From assembly GCA_019116455.1 (NCBI GenBank), contig DXBR01000086.1, positions 1-64,000 on the forward strand: a DNA stretch of 64,000 nt, in the 5' to 3' direction. The DNA comes from Anaerobutyricum stercoris. GTDB taxonomy: Bacteria; Bacillota; Clostridia; Lachnospirales; Lachnospiraceae. Made by a program: the position numbers and the translations under genes. This document shows, one piece after another, positions 33,883 to 42,918 of the stretch. How positions within the stretch are numbered: the stretch's first letter is position 1; every line of letters begins with the position of its first letter. Under the pieces are notes generated by a model that saw only the letters and a program-made list of their open reading frames with translations, was not told the origin of the DNA and did not search any database.

Positions 33883-35259
33883 ATGAAAGATAATGTCTGG
33901 TTAACATATGATGAAAAAGATGTAGAGGAACTTGAGAAACTGTCCGATGAATATAAGGCGTTTTTAAGCCGGTGCAAGACGGAGCGGGAATGTACCGCTT
34001 ACTTTACGAAGGAGGCAGAGAAAGCGGGATACCGTTCTCTTGATACTCTGATCAGTGAGGGAGCATCCTTAAAAGAAGGAGATAAGGTGTACGCTGTTGG
34101 CATGGGGAAAACCATCGCTCTTTTTCAGATCGGCAGAAAACCGGTGACAGACGGCATGAACATCCTCTGTGCTCACATTGATTCGCCGAGACTTGACTTA
34201 AAACAGGTGCCGTTATATGAGGATACGGAGCTGGCTTTTCTGGATACCCATTATTACGGCGGTATCAAGAAATATCAGTGGGTGACCATTCCGCTGGCGC
34301 TCCACGGCGTCATTGCCAAGAAAGACGGTTCCGTGGTGGAAGTCAATATTGGAGAAAGTCCGGAGGATCCTATCGTGTATGTGACGGATCTGCTGGTACA
34401 TCTGGCGTCAAAACAGCTGGCAAAGAAAGGCAGCGAGGTGGTGACCGGCGAGAATCTTGATATTCTGGTGGGAAGCCGTCCGCTGGAGGGTGAAGAAAAA
34501 GATGCGGTCAAGGCCAATATTCTTCGCCTGTTAAAAGAAAAATATGATATGGAAGAGGATGACTTCCTTTCCGCAGAGATCGAGGTGGTTCCGGCGGGAC
34601 CGGCCAGAGACTGCGGTCTTGACAGGAGCATGATCGCCGGTTACGGCCACGACGACCGGGTATGTGCGTTTCCGTCTTTTCAGGCGATGATTGAGACTGA
34701 AGCGCCGGAGAAGACTTCCTGCTGTATCCTGGTAGATAAAGAGGAGATTGGCAGCGTGGGCGCCACCGGCATGCAGTCCATGTTTTTTGAAAATACTGTG
34801 GCAGAGCTCCTGGCGCTCATGGGCATGGATTCCAACCTGGCTGTGCGGCGCACGCTGGCGCGGTCAAAGATGCTGTCCTCCGATGTGAGCGCGGCTTACG
34901 ACCCGGCTTACAGTGAAGCCTTTGAGAAAAAGAACTGTGCCTTTTTTGGCAAAGGTCTTGTATTAAATAAATATACCGGAGCCAGGGGCAAATCCGGTTC
35001 CAACGACGCCAATGCCGAGTATCTGGCGCAGCTTCGCCGGATCTTTGACGACAACAAAGTTGCTTTCCAGACCGCCGAGCTTGGTAAGGTTGATTTTGGC
35101 GGGGGCGGCACCATCGCCTATATCGCTGCTCTCTACGGCATGGAAGTGGTTGACAGCGGCGTGGCGGTGCTGAGCATGCACGCTCCTTGCGAGATCATCA
35201 GCAAGGCGGATCTGTACGAGGCGAAGAAAGGTTACGCCGCTTTCTTAAAAGAGGCGTGA
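33883..35259 (+). CDS. M18 family aminopeptidase
   Basis: 458 residues, start behind TAGGAGGAAA. M18 (aminopeptidase I) motifs are complete: the metal-binding HIDSPRLDLKQ, the bridging region GYGHDDRVCAF, the catalytic Glu in DKEEIGSVGATG, SSDVSAAYDP, and the last metal ligand SMHAPCEIISK. The protein is a cytosolic dodecameric zinc or cobalt peptidase removing N-terminal acidic or neutral residues. No signal peptide. It is followed by the small zinc-finger membrane protein after 43 nt. Confidence 0.93.
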   Translation: MKDNVWLTYDEKDVEELEKLSDEYKAFLSRCKTERECTAYFTKEAEKAGYRSLDTLISEGASLKEGDKVYAVGMGKTIALFQIGRKPVTDGMNILCAHIDSPRLDLKQVPLYEDTELAFLDTHYYGGIKKYQWVTIPLALHGVIAKKDGSVVEVNIGESPEDPIVYVTDLLVHLASKQLAKKGSEVVTGENLDILVGSRPLEGEEKDAVKANILRLLKEKYDMEEDDFLSAEIEVVPAGPARDCGLDRSMIAGYGHDDRVCAFPSFQAMIETEAPEKTSCCILVDKEEIGSVGATGMQSMFFENTVAELLALMGMDSNLAVRRTLARSKMLSSDVSAAYDPAYSEAFEKKNCAFFGKGLVLNKYTGARGKSGSNDANAEYLAQLRRIFDDNKVAFQTAELGKVDFGGGGTIAYIAALYGMEVVDSGVAVLSMHAPCEIISKADLYEAKKGYAAFLKEA

Positions 35260-35302
35260 GAAGAAAAGGGTTGTAAAAAAGTGATGGCGTGAGGGGAATA
35301 GG

Positions 35303-35641
35303 ATGAATTGTCAGGAAGCACAGTCAAAGATATTAAATTATATCAATCATAATCTGGATCACGAAGAGACAAAAGAGTTTATCGAACATATCCGTACCTG
35401 TCCGGATTGTCAGGATGAGCTGGAGATCAATTATATCGTGATGATCGGTATGCAGCAGCTGGATGATGGAGAGATTTTGTCCGTGGATTTCCGGAAAAAA
35501 TTAAAAGAAGATATTGATAAACGATATGACGAGGCAGTCAGGGAGGAGGAACGCTCTCATTCTTTCCGGGTCATAGTCATCGCATTTATCGTTTCTCTGG
35601 CTTTATGGCTTCTGGGCAGAATTCTTGCGTTTATTATATAG
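35303..35641 (+). CDS. Zinc-finger (zf-HC2-like) single-span membrane protein
   Basis: 112 residues, start behind GAGGGG. The N-terminus is MNCQEAQSKILNYINHNL with an HxxxCxxC element, EHIRTCPDCQDEL, as in the zinc-binding domain of ZAS anti-sigma factors. A linker of charged residues leads to one C-terminal helix (VIVIAFIVSLALWLLGRI). No sigma-factor gene lies beside it, so its partner would be encoded elsewhere, or it is not an anti-sigma factor. It lies 18 nt before polA. Confidence 0.8.
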   Translation: MNCQEAQSKILNYINHNLDHEETKEFIEHIRTCPDCQDELEINYIVMIGMQQLDDGEILSVDFRKKLKEDIDKRYDEAVREEERSHSFRVIVIAFIVSLALWLLGRILAFII

Positions 35642-35659
35642 AAGAAAGGACACAGCATC

Positions 35660-38329
35660 ATGGCGGATAATAAAATCATGCTTCTGGACGGGCACAGCCT
35701 GTTGAACCGAGCCTTTTACGGGCTGCCGGCACTGACCAATGCAGAAGGAAAGCATACCAATGCAGTGCTCGGATTTTTAAATATCATGCTCCGTTATATG
35801 GAGGAGGAAAAACCGACTCATCTTCTGGCGGCTTTTGACAGAAAGGAGCCTACCTTCCGGCATCTGAAATATAAAGAATATAAGGGAACGAGAAAACCGA
35901 TGCCGGAAGAACTGAGGGAGCAGGTACCTTTGATGAAAGAAGTTCTCGCTTCCATGGGTATCCCGGTGGTCACTCAGGCAGGCATCGAGGCGGATGACAT
36001 TCTGGGTACCATCGGCCGGGAAGCAGAAAAGGAAGATTTTGAGGTAGTCATCGTATCCGGCGACCGTGATCTTCTGCAGCTGGCAACGGACCATACAAAG
36101 ATAAAGATTCCAAAGACCAAAGCCGGCGGCACCGTGACGGAGGATTATTATGCCGTCGATGTGGAGAAGCTGTACGGCGTGACGCCGACGGAATTTATTG
36201 ATATGAAGGGTCTGATGGGAGACTCCTCCGATAATATTCCAGGTGTGCCGGGTATTGGTGAGAAGACGGCGGCAAAGCTGATTCAGAGCTATCATTCCAT
36301 CGAAAATGCTCATGAACATCTGAATGAGATCAAGCCTGCAAAGGCGAAGAATAATCTGGGAGAATACTATGAGCAGGCGCTCATGAGTAAAGATCTTGCC
36401 ACCATAAAAACTGACTGCGAGCTGGAATATCAGTTCAGGGATGCGGTGACCGGAGATATCTTTACGAAAGACGCTTATCATCTGTTTAAAAAACTGGAGT
36501 TAAAGAGTCTCTTTAAATATTTTGAAGAAGACCAGAAGGAAAAAAATGAACTGAATATCCGTGTGACCAGCGATCTGGCGGAGGCGGATCAGCTGTTTGC
36601 CGCCATGAGAGCGGCGGCGGAAAGGACAGATGCTGATGAGGAAGACCGTACGGCAGGTCTTGGCGTCATCGGCCGGTCGGGCGATTGCCGGGGCGTTTCA
36701 CTGAGCTACCGGGAGGAGACGGTGCTCCTTCTGACCGGCGGGATGCTGACCGAGGATCAGCTGAAGGAGTCCCTTCTTGATCTGCTGGAAAAAGGCTTCA
36801 CATTTGCCGTGCTTGACTATAAGGCGTTGCTGCATTTTGAGGAGCGGTTCCGGATATATGAGAAACAGATCGAGGACGCCGGGGTTCTTGCGTATCTCCT
36901 GAATCCACTGCAGTCCGATTATGATTATGAGGATATTGCGAGAGATTACCTGGATTTGGTTGTTCCGGCCAGGAAAGAGGTCTGCGGCAAGCAGACATTG
37001 GAAGAATGTTTCTCTCCGGAGAATGAAAAGACTGTTTATCTGGCGGGACTTCTTTCTTATGTTCCGTGGAAGGCCTGCCCGGTTCTGAAAGAAAAGCTGG
37101 CGGAGCATGGCATGGAAGAACTCTATCTAACCATCGAGCGCCCGACCACGGTGACCCTTTACGATATGGAAAAATACGGTATCTCTGTGGAGAAAGAAGC
37201 ACTCAAAGAGTACGGCGAGCAGCTCACCGGACGGATTGCGGAGCTGGAGTCGTCTATCCATGTGCAGGCAGGGAAAGACTTTAATATTAATTCTCCAAAA
37301 CAGCTGGGCGTCATCTTGTTCGAAGATCTGAAGATGCCTTTTGCCAAAAAGACGAAGACCGGCTACTCCACCAGCGCAGATATTCTTGAGAAGCTGGCGC
37401 CGGATTATCCGATCGTGTCGGATATTCTGGAGTACCGGCAGCTTACAAAACTGAAATCTACCTACGCCGACGGGCTGGCGGCTTTTATCGAAGAAGACGG
37501 AAAAATTCACAGCATTTTCCATCAGAAGGTGACTGCCACGGGACGTCTGTCAAGCTCTGATCCGAACCTGCAGAACATCCCGATCCGGATGCCTCTTGGC
37601 CGGGCCATCCGCAAGGTCTTTGTGCCGGAGCCGGGATATGTGTTTGTCAGCGCGGACTACTCGCAGATTGAGCTGCGGGTGCTTGCTCATATGGCCAATG
37701 ACCAGAATCTTATTGACGCTTACCGCCATAATGCGGATATTCATACGGCGACGGCCTCTCAGGTATTCAGGGTGCCGGTGGATGAGGTGACTCCGCTTCT
37801 TAGAAGAAGCGCCAAGGCGGTCAACTTCGGGATTGTTTACGGCATCAGCGCTTTTGGGCTCAGCCAGGATCTGAATATCACAAGAAAAGAGGCCAACGAA
37901 TATATTGAGCGGTATTTCGCTACCTATCCGGGTATCAAGACCTATCTGGACGGCAACGTGGCCTTTGCCAAAGAACACGGTTATGTGAAGACGCTGTACG
38001 GACGGATTCGTCCGATACCGGAGCTTTCTTCCAGCAACTTCATGCAGAGAAGCTTCGGCGAGCGGGCGGCCATGAATTCTTCCATTCAGGGAACGGCGGC
38101 GGATATTATCAAGATTGCCATGATCCGGGTGAGCCGCCGTCTCAGGGAGGAGCAGCTGTCTTCCCGCCTGATTCTGCAGATTCACGATGAGCTTCTCATC
38201 GAGACGAAGGAAGAGGAGACGGAGGAAGTGTACAGGATACTGAAGGAAGAGATGATGGGAGCCGCGGACTTAAGCGTACCGCTGGTTGTAGATATAGAGA
38301 AGGGTAAGACGTGGTATGAGGCAAAATAA
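35660..38329 (+). CDS. polA: DNA polymerase I
   Basis: 889 residues. The 5' nuclease domain (about 1-290) has LLDGHSLLNRAFYGLPAL, AFDRKEPTFRH and SGDRDLLQL, with DSSDNIPGVPGIGEKTA. The middle domain lacks the DxE proofreading motif and the other exonuclease acids, as in other Firmicutes PolA. Polymerase motif A is SADYSQIELRVLAHM, motif B RRSAKAVNFGIVYGISAFGL, and motif C IHDELLIE. It fills gaps in repair and Okazaki fragments. It overlaps coaE by 14 nt. Confidence 0.98.
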   Translation: MADNKIMLLDGHSLLNRAFYGLPALTNAEGKHTNAVLGFLNIMLRYMEEEKPTHLLAAFDRKEPTFRHLKYKEYKGTRKPMPEELREQVPLMKEVLASMGIPVVTQAGIEADDILGTIGREAEKEDFEVVIVSGDRDLLQLATDHTKIKIPKTKAGGTVTEDYYAVDVEKLYGVTPTEFIDMKGLMGDSSDNIPGVPGIGEKTAAKLIQSYHSIENAHEHLNEIKPAKAKNNLGEYYEQALMSKDLATIKTDCELEYQFRDAVTGDIFTKDAYHLFKKLELKSLFKYFEEDQKEKNELNIRVTSDLAEADQLFAAMRAAAERTDADEEDRTAGLGVIGRSGDCRGVSLSYREETVLLLTGGMLTEDQLKESLLDLLEKGFTFAVLDYKALLHFEERFRIYEKQIEDAGVLAYLLNPLQSDYDYEDIARDYLDLVVPARKEVCGKQTLEECFSPENEKTVYLAGLLSYVPWKACPVLKEKLAEHGMEELYLTIERPTTVTLYDMEKYGISVEKEALKEYGEQLTGRIAELESSIHVQAGKDFNINSPKQLGVILFEDLKMPFAKKTKTGYSTSADILEKLAPDYPIVSDILEYRQLTKLKSTYADGLAAFIEEDGKIHSIFHQKVTATGRLSSSDPNLQNIPIRMPLGRAIRKVFVPEPGYVFVSADYSQIELRVLAHMANDQNLIDAYRHNADIHTATASQVFRVPVDEVTPLLRRSAKAVNFGIVYGISAFGLSQDLNITRKEANEYIERYFATYPGIKTYLDGNVAFAKEHGYVKTLYGRIRPIPELSSSNFMQRSFGERAAMNSSIQGTAADIIKIAMIRVSRRLREEQLSSRLILQIHDELLIETKEEETEEVYRILKEEMMGAADLSVPLVVDIEKGKTWYEAK

Positions 38330-38978
38330 CAGCAAAGAAGCAGATACAAAGCGCCGGATTCCTGTCATCGGCGTCACCGGCGGCGTGGGCTCCGGCAAAA
38401 GCGTCGTCATGGAACTTCTGGAAAAAGAGTTTGGCGCCGGGGTGATTCTGGCGGATCTGGTGGCCCATGACCTCATGGAACCGGGAGCAGTCAGCTACCG
38501 GCAGATAGTCGCGGAGTTTGGCACGGAGATTCTCGACGGGGAGGGACGTATTGACCGTCCCGCCCTGTCCCGGATCGTGTTCGGGCATCCGGAACAGCTG
38601 CAGAGACTCAATGCTATCACCCATCCCAATGTGAAACAGGAGATACTGTCCCGCATCGCCCGTTTTCGGGAGGAAGGAAATGTATCGGTCATCGCGCTGG
38701 AGGCGGCGCTTCTCATTGAGAGCGGGTACGAGGAGATTCTCGATGAACTCTGGTATGTGTATGTCAGTGAAGAGATAAGAATCAGGCGGCTCATGGAAGG
38801 CCGGGGATATACTGAAGAGAAAAGCCGCTCCATCATGGCGCAGCAGCTTGGAGAAGAGGCGTTTCGCAGCCACTGCAGCCGGATCATAGACAACAACGGC
38901 GATGTGGAAAGCCTGCGGGAGCAGCTTGTAAAGATTTTTTGTGAGGAAGGTTTACGTGCGGTAAGTTTTGATGTATAA
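38316..38978 (+). CDS. coaE: Dephospho-CoA kinase
   Basis: 220 residues. The P-loop is GVTGGVGSGKSVV, followed by ILADLVAHDLMEPG, the CoA-lid part HPNVKQEILSRI and the ALLIESGYE segment. It phosphorylates the ribose 3' position in the last step of CoA synthesis. The start inside the end of polA and the 14-nt overlap indicate coupling. polA-coaE is a frequent pair in Clostridia. Confidence 0.95.
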   Translation: MRQNNSKEADTKRRIPVIGVTGGVGSGKSVVMELLEKEFGAGVILADLVAHDLMEPGAVSYRQIVAEFGTEILDGEGRIDRPALSRIVFGHPEQLQRLNAITHPNVKQEILSRIARFREEGNVSVIALEAALLIESGYEEILDELWYVYVSEEIRIRRLMEGRGYTEEKSRSIMAQQLGEEAFRSHCSRIIDNNGDVESLREQLVKIFCEEGLRAVSFDV

Positions 38979-39120
38979 TGAACATCTCTGAGCGTCTGTG
39001 CTGGTTTACGGCAGAGGCGGAAGAGAGCAGCTGTGACCTTCCGAAGCGTCCGTACGGACAAGTCGGATGGATGAAAAAGGACCGCCCTTTTTGCGGCGGA
39101 GCAAAGAAGGATGAAAATAT

Positions 39121-39912
39121 ATGGAATTAGCAAGTATTGCCAGCGGAAGCAGCGGCAATTGTATTTACATAGGGAATCAGTCTTCTCATTTTCTGGTGGA
39201 TGCAGGCATCAGCCGGAAGAGGATTGTGGAAGGACTGGCGGAGATGGAGATAAAACCGGAAAATATTGACGGGATTTTTGTGACCCACGAGCATGTGGAT
39301 CACATCAGCGGTCTCGGCGTATTTCTGAGGAAATATCCGGTGCCGGTGTATGCCACGGCAAAGACCATCGACCGGATCCTGCAAACCAAGTCTCTGGGCA
39401 GTATGAATCCGGATCTGTTTACCTCCGTAACACCGGATCAGCCTTTTACGATCGACGGCGTGAAGGTGGAGGCGTCGAGCATCCTGCATGACGCGGCGGA
39501 CCCGGTCTGCTACACCTTTCAGGATGAGAATTCCAAGGTGGGAATCGCCACGGATTTTGGCACCTATGATGATTATCTGGTGGAGAAGATGCAGGGATGC
39601 GAGTCGCTGCTGGTGGAGGCAAACCATGACCTGAATATGCTCATGGTGGGACCGTATCCTTATCCTCTTAAGCGGCGGATCATGGGCAATACCGGACATC
39701 TGTCCAATGAGCGTGCCGGGCAGTTTCTGTCAAGGGTTATCGGTAAAAACTGCCGGAATGTATTCCTGGGACATTTGAGTAAAGAAAATAATTATGGAGA
39801 GCTTGCCTATGAGACTGTAAAGGTTGAGCTGCTGGCCCATAATATTGACATGGAAAAAGAGAATTTTACAATGCGGGTAGCGGACAGATATGCACCTACC
39901 TTTGTACTGTAA
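39121..39912 (+). CDS. MBL-fold metal hydrolase, WalJ/YycJ-like
   Basis: 263 residues. It begins ASIASGSSGNCIYIGNQ, a signature of the YycJ/WalJ group. The zinc ligands are THEHVDHISG, then SILHDAADPVCY and GIATDFGTYDD, with HLSKENN near the end. WalJ-like proteins are nucleases or exonucleases tied to cell-wall and replication coordination in Firmicutes, although here there is no walRK neighbour. A 142-nt gap separates it from coaE and shows no clear promoter. Confidence 0.88.
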   Translation: MELASIASGSSGNCIYIGNQSSHFLVDAGISRKRIVEGLAEMEIKPENIDGIFVTHEHVDHISGLGVFLRKYPVPVYATAKTIDRILQTKSLGSMNPDLFTSVTPDQPFTIDGVKVEASSILHDAADPVCYTFQDENSKVGIATDFGTYDDYLVEKMQGCESLLVEANHDLNMLMVGPYPYPLKRRIMGNTGHLSNERAGQFLSRVIGKNCRNVFLGHLSKENNYGELAYETVKVELLAHNIDMEKENFTMRVADRYAPTFVL

Positions 39913-39913
39913 A

Positions 39914-39934
39914 AAAGCGGCGGAGAGCCGCTTT
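39914..39934 (+). terminator. Short hairpin after the MBL gene
   Basis: AAAGCGGC-N5-GCCGCTTT, 8 bp perfect, immediately after the stop codon, followed by AAAATATA rather than Ts. It may be an mRNA end or processing site; as a terminator it works better on the opposite strand. Confidence 0.4.
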
Positions 39935-39955
39935 AAAATATATGGAGGAAAGACA

Positions 39956-40228
39956 ATGAAAAAAACGATTATCACTGTAATTGGCAAGGATTCTGTGGGA
40001 ATTATCGCAAAGGTATGTACGTATCTGGCTAATAATAAAATCAATATTCTCGATATCAACCAGACGATCACCGGTGGTTATTTTAATATGATGATGATTG
40101 TGGAATCCGACGAGGTGCATAAAACATTTCCGGATATGGCGATGGAACTGGAGCAGATCGGAGAAGAAATCGGCGTAAAGATTCAGGCACAGCATGCGGA
40201 AATTTTTGAAATGATGCATCGAATCTGA
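39956..40228 (+). CDS. ACT domain protein
   Basis: 90 residues from ATG 39956 with TGGAGGAAAG. A single ACT domain: KTIITVIGKDSVGIIAKVCT, INILDINQTITGGYFNMMMI, then an amphipathic helix. In Firmicutes this gene is almost always next to a PFL-family gene (UPF0210), as here, but the amino acid ligand and role are unknown. Confidence 0.9.
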   Translation: MKKTIITVIGKDSVGIIAKVCTYLANNKINILDINQTITGGYFNMMMIVESDEVHKTFPDMAMELEQIGEEIGVKIQAQHAEIFEMMHRI

Positions 40229-40233
40229 AACAG

Positions 40234-40297
40234 CTGTCCGGATAAAAGAAAGGAGCAGCAGATTGCCGGAAACCGGCGGCTGCCGGCGGCCGGACAG
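40234..40297 (+). promoter_or_regulatory. Structured spacer between ACT and PFL genes
   Basis: An 8-bp outer stem CTGTCCGG (40234-40241) / CCGGACAG (40290-40297) encloses GCCGG-AAA-CCGGC (40265-40277). It lies inside the two-gene operon just before the PFL ribosome binding site and could set the ratio of the two products. Confidence 0.45.
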
Positions 40298-40327
40298 ATA
40301 CGGCTGTCGTAAATACAGGAGGATATT

Positions 40328-41692
40328 ATGCTGAATATTAATGAGGTTATCGAAACCAATAAGATGATTCATGAGATGAATCTGGATGTTCGTACGATTA
40401 CCATGGGAATCAGTCTCCTTGACTGTGTGGGAGATAATGTGGAAGAAGTATGTGAGAATATACATAAAAAGATTACATCCAAAGCCAGAAATCTTGTGCA
40501 GGTGGGAAACGAGATCGAGCGGGAGTATGGCATCCCGGTTGTAAACAAACGTATTTCCGTGACCCCGATTGCTCTGGTGGGCGGACGCTGCTGCAAGGAA
40601 CCGGCAGATTTCGTGCGCATCGCGAAGGAGCTTGACCGCTGTGCCCGCGAGGTGGGCGTGAACTTTATCGGCGGATATTCCGCCCTTGTCAATAAGGGAA
40701 TGACCAGAGCGGATGAATTTCTGTTGTCCTCCATCCCGGAGGCACTGGCTGTGACAGAGCGGGTGTGCAGTTCCGTCAATGTGGGATCCACCAAGACCGG
40801 CATCAACATGGATGCGGTAAAGCGTCTGGGCGAGATCATTCTTGAGACAGCAGAGCGCACCAGGGACCAGGATGGCATCGGCAACGCCAAGTTTGTGGTA
40901 TTTACCAATGCACCGGATGACAATCCGTTCATGGCGGGCGCTTTCCACGGCGTGACCGAGGCGGACTGCATCATTAACGTAGGTGTCAGCGGCCCTGGCG
41001 TGGTAAAGAGAGCCATCGAGCAGGTGCGCGGCGAGAACTTTGAGGTTCTCTGCGAGACCATCAAGAAGACAGCTTTCAAAGTGACACGTGTGGGACAGCT
41101 GGTGGCCAAGGAGGCGTCACGCCGTCTGGATGTGCCTTTTGGAATTATCGACCTTTCTCTGGCTCCGACACCGGCCATCGGCGACAGCGTGGGAGAGATA
41201 TTGGAAGAGATCGGCCTGGAATATGCCGGAGCACCGGGAACTACGGCAGCGCTGGCATTGCTCAATGATCAGGTGAAGAAAGGCGGCGTTATGGCTTCTT
41301 CCTATGTGGGAGGCTTGAGCGGTGCGTTCATTCCGGTCAGCGAAGATCAGCGGATGATCGATGCGGTGGAAGCCGGCGCTCTCACTCTGGAGAAGCTGGA
41401 AGCCATGACCTGTGTCTGCTCCGTGGGGCTTGACATGATTGCCATTCCGGGTGACACCAGCGCGGCAACCATCTCCGGTATCATCGCCGATGAGATGGCC
41501 CTCGGTATGGTAAACCAGAAGACAACGGCCGTCCGCATCATCCCGGTCATCGGCAAAAAAGTCGGCGACACGGTGGAATTCGGCGGACTTCTCGGATACG
41601 CGCCGATCATGCCGGTGAATCCGTTCGGCTGTGAGGCGTTTATCAACCGCGGAGGAAGAATCCCGGCGCCTATCCACAGTTTCAAAAACTGA
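40328..41692 (+). CDS. PFL family protein (UPF0210/DUF711)
   Basis: 454 residues, start behind ACAGGAGGA. The family core is recognisable: LDVRTITMGISLLDC, VVNKRISVTPIALVGG, NVGSTKTGINMDAV, GVSGPGVVKRAIEQ and GGLSGAFIPVSEDQRMIDA. The structure of relatives resembles glycyl-radical enzymes (pyruvate formate-lyase fold) but the radical glycine is not evident here. Function unknown. It is paired with the ACT protein, which may sense a ligand for it. Confidence 0.93.
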   Translation: MLNINEVIETNKMIHEMNLDVRTITMGISLLDCVGDNVEEVCENIHKKITSKARNLVQVGNEIEREYGIPVVNKRISVTPIALVGGRCCKEPADFVRIAKELDRCAREVGVNFIGGYSALVNKGMTRADEFLLSSIPEALAVTERVCSSVNVGSTKTGINMDAVKRLGEIILETAERTRDQDGIGNAKFVVFTNAPDDNPFMAGAFHGVTEADCIINVGVSGPGVVKRAIEQVRGENFEVLCETIKKTAFKVTRVGQLVAKEASRRLDVPFGIIDLSLAPTPAIGDSVGEILEEIGLEYAGAPGTTAALALLNDQVKKGGVMASSYVGGLSGAFIPVSEDQRMIDAVEAGALTLEKLEAMTCVCSVGLDMIAIPGDTSAATISGIIADEMALGMVNQKTTAVRIIPVIGKKVGDTVEFGGLLGYAPIMPVNPFGCEAFINRGGRIPAPIHSFKN

Positions 41693-41718
41693 TCTGCAGG
41701 AAACTTTTTGCATAAGAT

Positions 41719-41757
41719 ATATGTGCCAGAGCGATATTGTCTGGCACATATTTTTTT
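41719..41757 (+). terminator. Rho-independent terminator after the PFL gene
   Basis: A 12-bp perfect stem ATATGTGCCAGA / TCTGGCACATAT with a 9-nt loop, followed by TTTTTT. Confidence 0.92.
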
Positions 41758-41807
41758 GCCTTTTTTCATAGGATGTAGTAATTGACGATGAAAAAAGGGA
41801 AGATGCT

Positions 41808-42170
41808 ATGACTCAAAAAGAGTACAATATCCGGAGAAATAATGCCGCAGTCCGGAACAAATCTGTCAGAACGGGACAATCCGGAAAAATAAATCAATAC
41901 GACAGAAGAAGGAGAGCTTTGTCCTGGCAGGAACAAAAATATCTGGATAAGACGGAAGAGGAGTATCTTCCGTATGCAGTTTTTTTTCGAATCCGCCTGG
42001 CGCTCTGTGCAGTGCTGTTTGCATTTTTTGTATATGCTGATAAGAGTGTGTTCACTGATGAAGAGAGAACGAAAGTGTATCAGGCAATGGAGGAAAATGC
42101 CAGTTTGTCAGATTGGAAAGATAATGCTGCCAAGGCGGTTTTTTCCATAAAGAGCATATGGAAAAAATGA
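41808..42170 (+). CDS. Hypothetical single-span membrane protein
   Basis: 120 residues, no recognised family. A basic N-terminus (RRNNAAVRNKSVR, DRRRRAL) precedes one predicted helix at about 60-77 (RIRLALCAVLFAFFVYA). A charged outer segment with DEERTKVYQAMEEN follows. By the positive-inside rule the first half is cytoplasmic. GGGAAG precedes the start. It lies between a terminator and another small membrane protein; no function is suggested. Confidence 0.6.
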   Translation: MTQKEYNIRRNNAAVRNKSVRTGQSGKINQYDRRRRALSWQEQKYLDKTEEEYLPYAVFFRIRLALCAVLFAFFVYADKSVFTDEERTKVYQAMEENASLSDWKDNAAKAVFSIKSIWKK

Positions 42171-42357
42171 AAATTTTTATATAAAATGGCAATCTTTTTA
42201 AAGAAGCTATTGCCATAAACAGCAAAAAGATATAAAATACTAATAAAAGATATGAATTATTTTGCCGGCAACTGATTCTTTTTGTTATTTTACGCTGTCT
42301 TTTTATATAACCAGATATTTAGCCAAAGATAATTTTCAGACTCCAGGAGGTATGCTA

Positions 42358-42711
42358 ATGTACTCTTTTTTCAAAGAAGGAAAAAAAACGGGAAGATGGA
42401 AAAACCCGGATTTTTATATTGCCCTGTCTTTTTTGTCATATTTTTTATTTGTCCTGATGTTTTTGTTCGCCCCTCATGTGACGGCATTCCTGCATGGCGG
42501 GAGGAGAGTGGCGCAGGTGCTGACTGTTTTATTCCTGATTGCAGGCGCCTTGTTTTCTGGTATCGGCAACTGGTTCGGTTTTGGATATGAAGTCTATCCC
42601 GGATATATGGAAGAACCGTCCAAAGAAGTGCTTGAAGAACTGGATGCCATGCTGCAGGAACGGAGGAGAGAGCTGCGGGAGGCAAAACGGAGTGAAACAG
42701 AAAAAAGTTGA
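42358..42711 (+). CDS. Hypothetical two-span membrane protein
   Basis: 117 residues from ATG 42358 (AGGAGG 7 nt before; an ATG at 42352 is too close). Helices are at about 17-39 (FYIALSFLSYFLFVLMFLF) and 46-68 (VAQVLTVLFLIAGALFSGI). The C-terminal half is a charged helix (SKEVLEELDAMLQERRREL). No family was recognised. The 187-nt gap before it is AT-rich with no clear promoter. A strong terminator ends the gene. Confidence 0.6.
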   Translation: MYSFFKEGKKTGRWKNPDFYIALSFLSYFLFVLMFLFAPHVTAFLHGGRRVAQVLTVLFLIAGALFSGIGNWFGFGYEVYPGYMEEPSKEVLEELDAMLQERRRELREAKRSETEKS

Positions 42712-42729
42712 CAGAATAGATTTTTGACG

Positions 42730-42756
42730 GAATCCTGCAGTGCAGGATTCTTTTTT
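42730..42756 (+). terminator. Rho-independent terminator
   Basis: GAATCCTGC-AGT-GCAGGATTC, a near-perfect palindrome, followed by TTTTTT. Confidence 0.92.
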
Positions 42757-42807
42757 GTGGGCATGTATTTTCTGATGTTTCTTTTAGTTGTCTCACAATA
42801 AAAGAAA

Positions 42808-42836
42808 TTGACATAAAAAAAACAACTTCGTATAAT
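42808..42836 (+). promoter_or_regulatory. Consensus sigma-A promoter of the carboxylesterase
   Basis: TTGACA (42808-42813), 17 nt, TATAAT (42831-42836): perfect in both hexamers and spacing. Confidence 0.92.
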
Positions 42837-42840
42837 AAAA

Positions 42841-42868
42841 ACAGCTGTTGTGCGGCTGTTAACAGCTG
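42841..42868. promoter_or_regulatory. Operator-like inverted repeat at the esterase transcription start
   Basis: CAGCTGTT (42842-42849) and AACAGCTG (42861-42868) face each other with 11 nt between, a few bases after the -10. A perfect promoter followed at +1 by a palindrome is the usual layout for a repressed gene. It may also form an mRNA hairpin. The repressor is not identified. Confidence 0.5.
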
Positions 42869-42918
42869 CGCGCAAAAGAACAGTGGGAAAGGCATAGAAA
42901 AATGGAGGGAGACAGGAA

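Noticed and set aside
38978..39130. 50-codon frame between coaE and the MBL gene
   Set aside because: It overlaps the coaE stop, has no ribosome site and no recognisable content.
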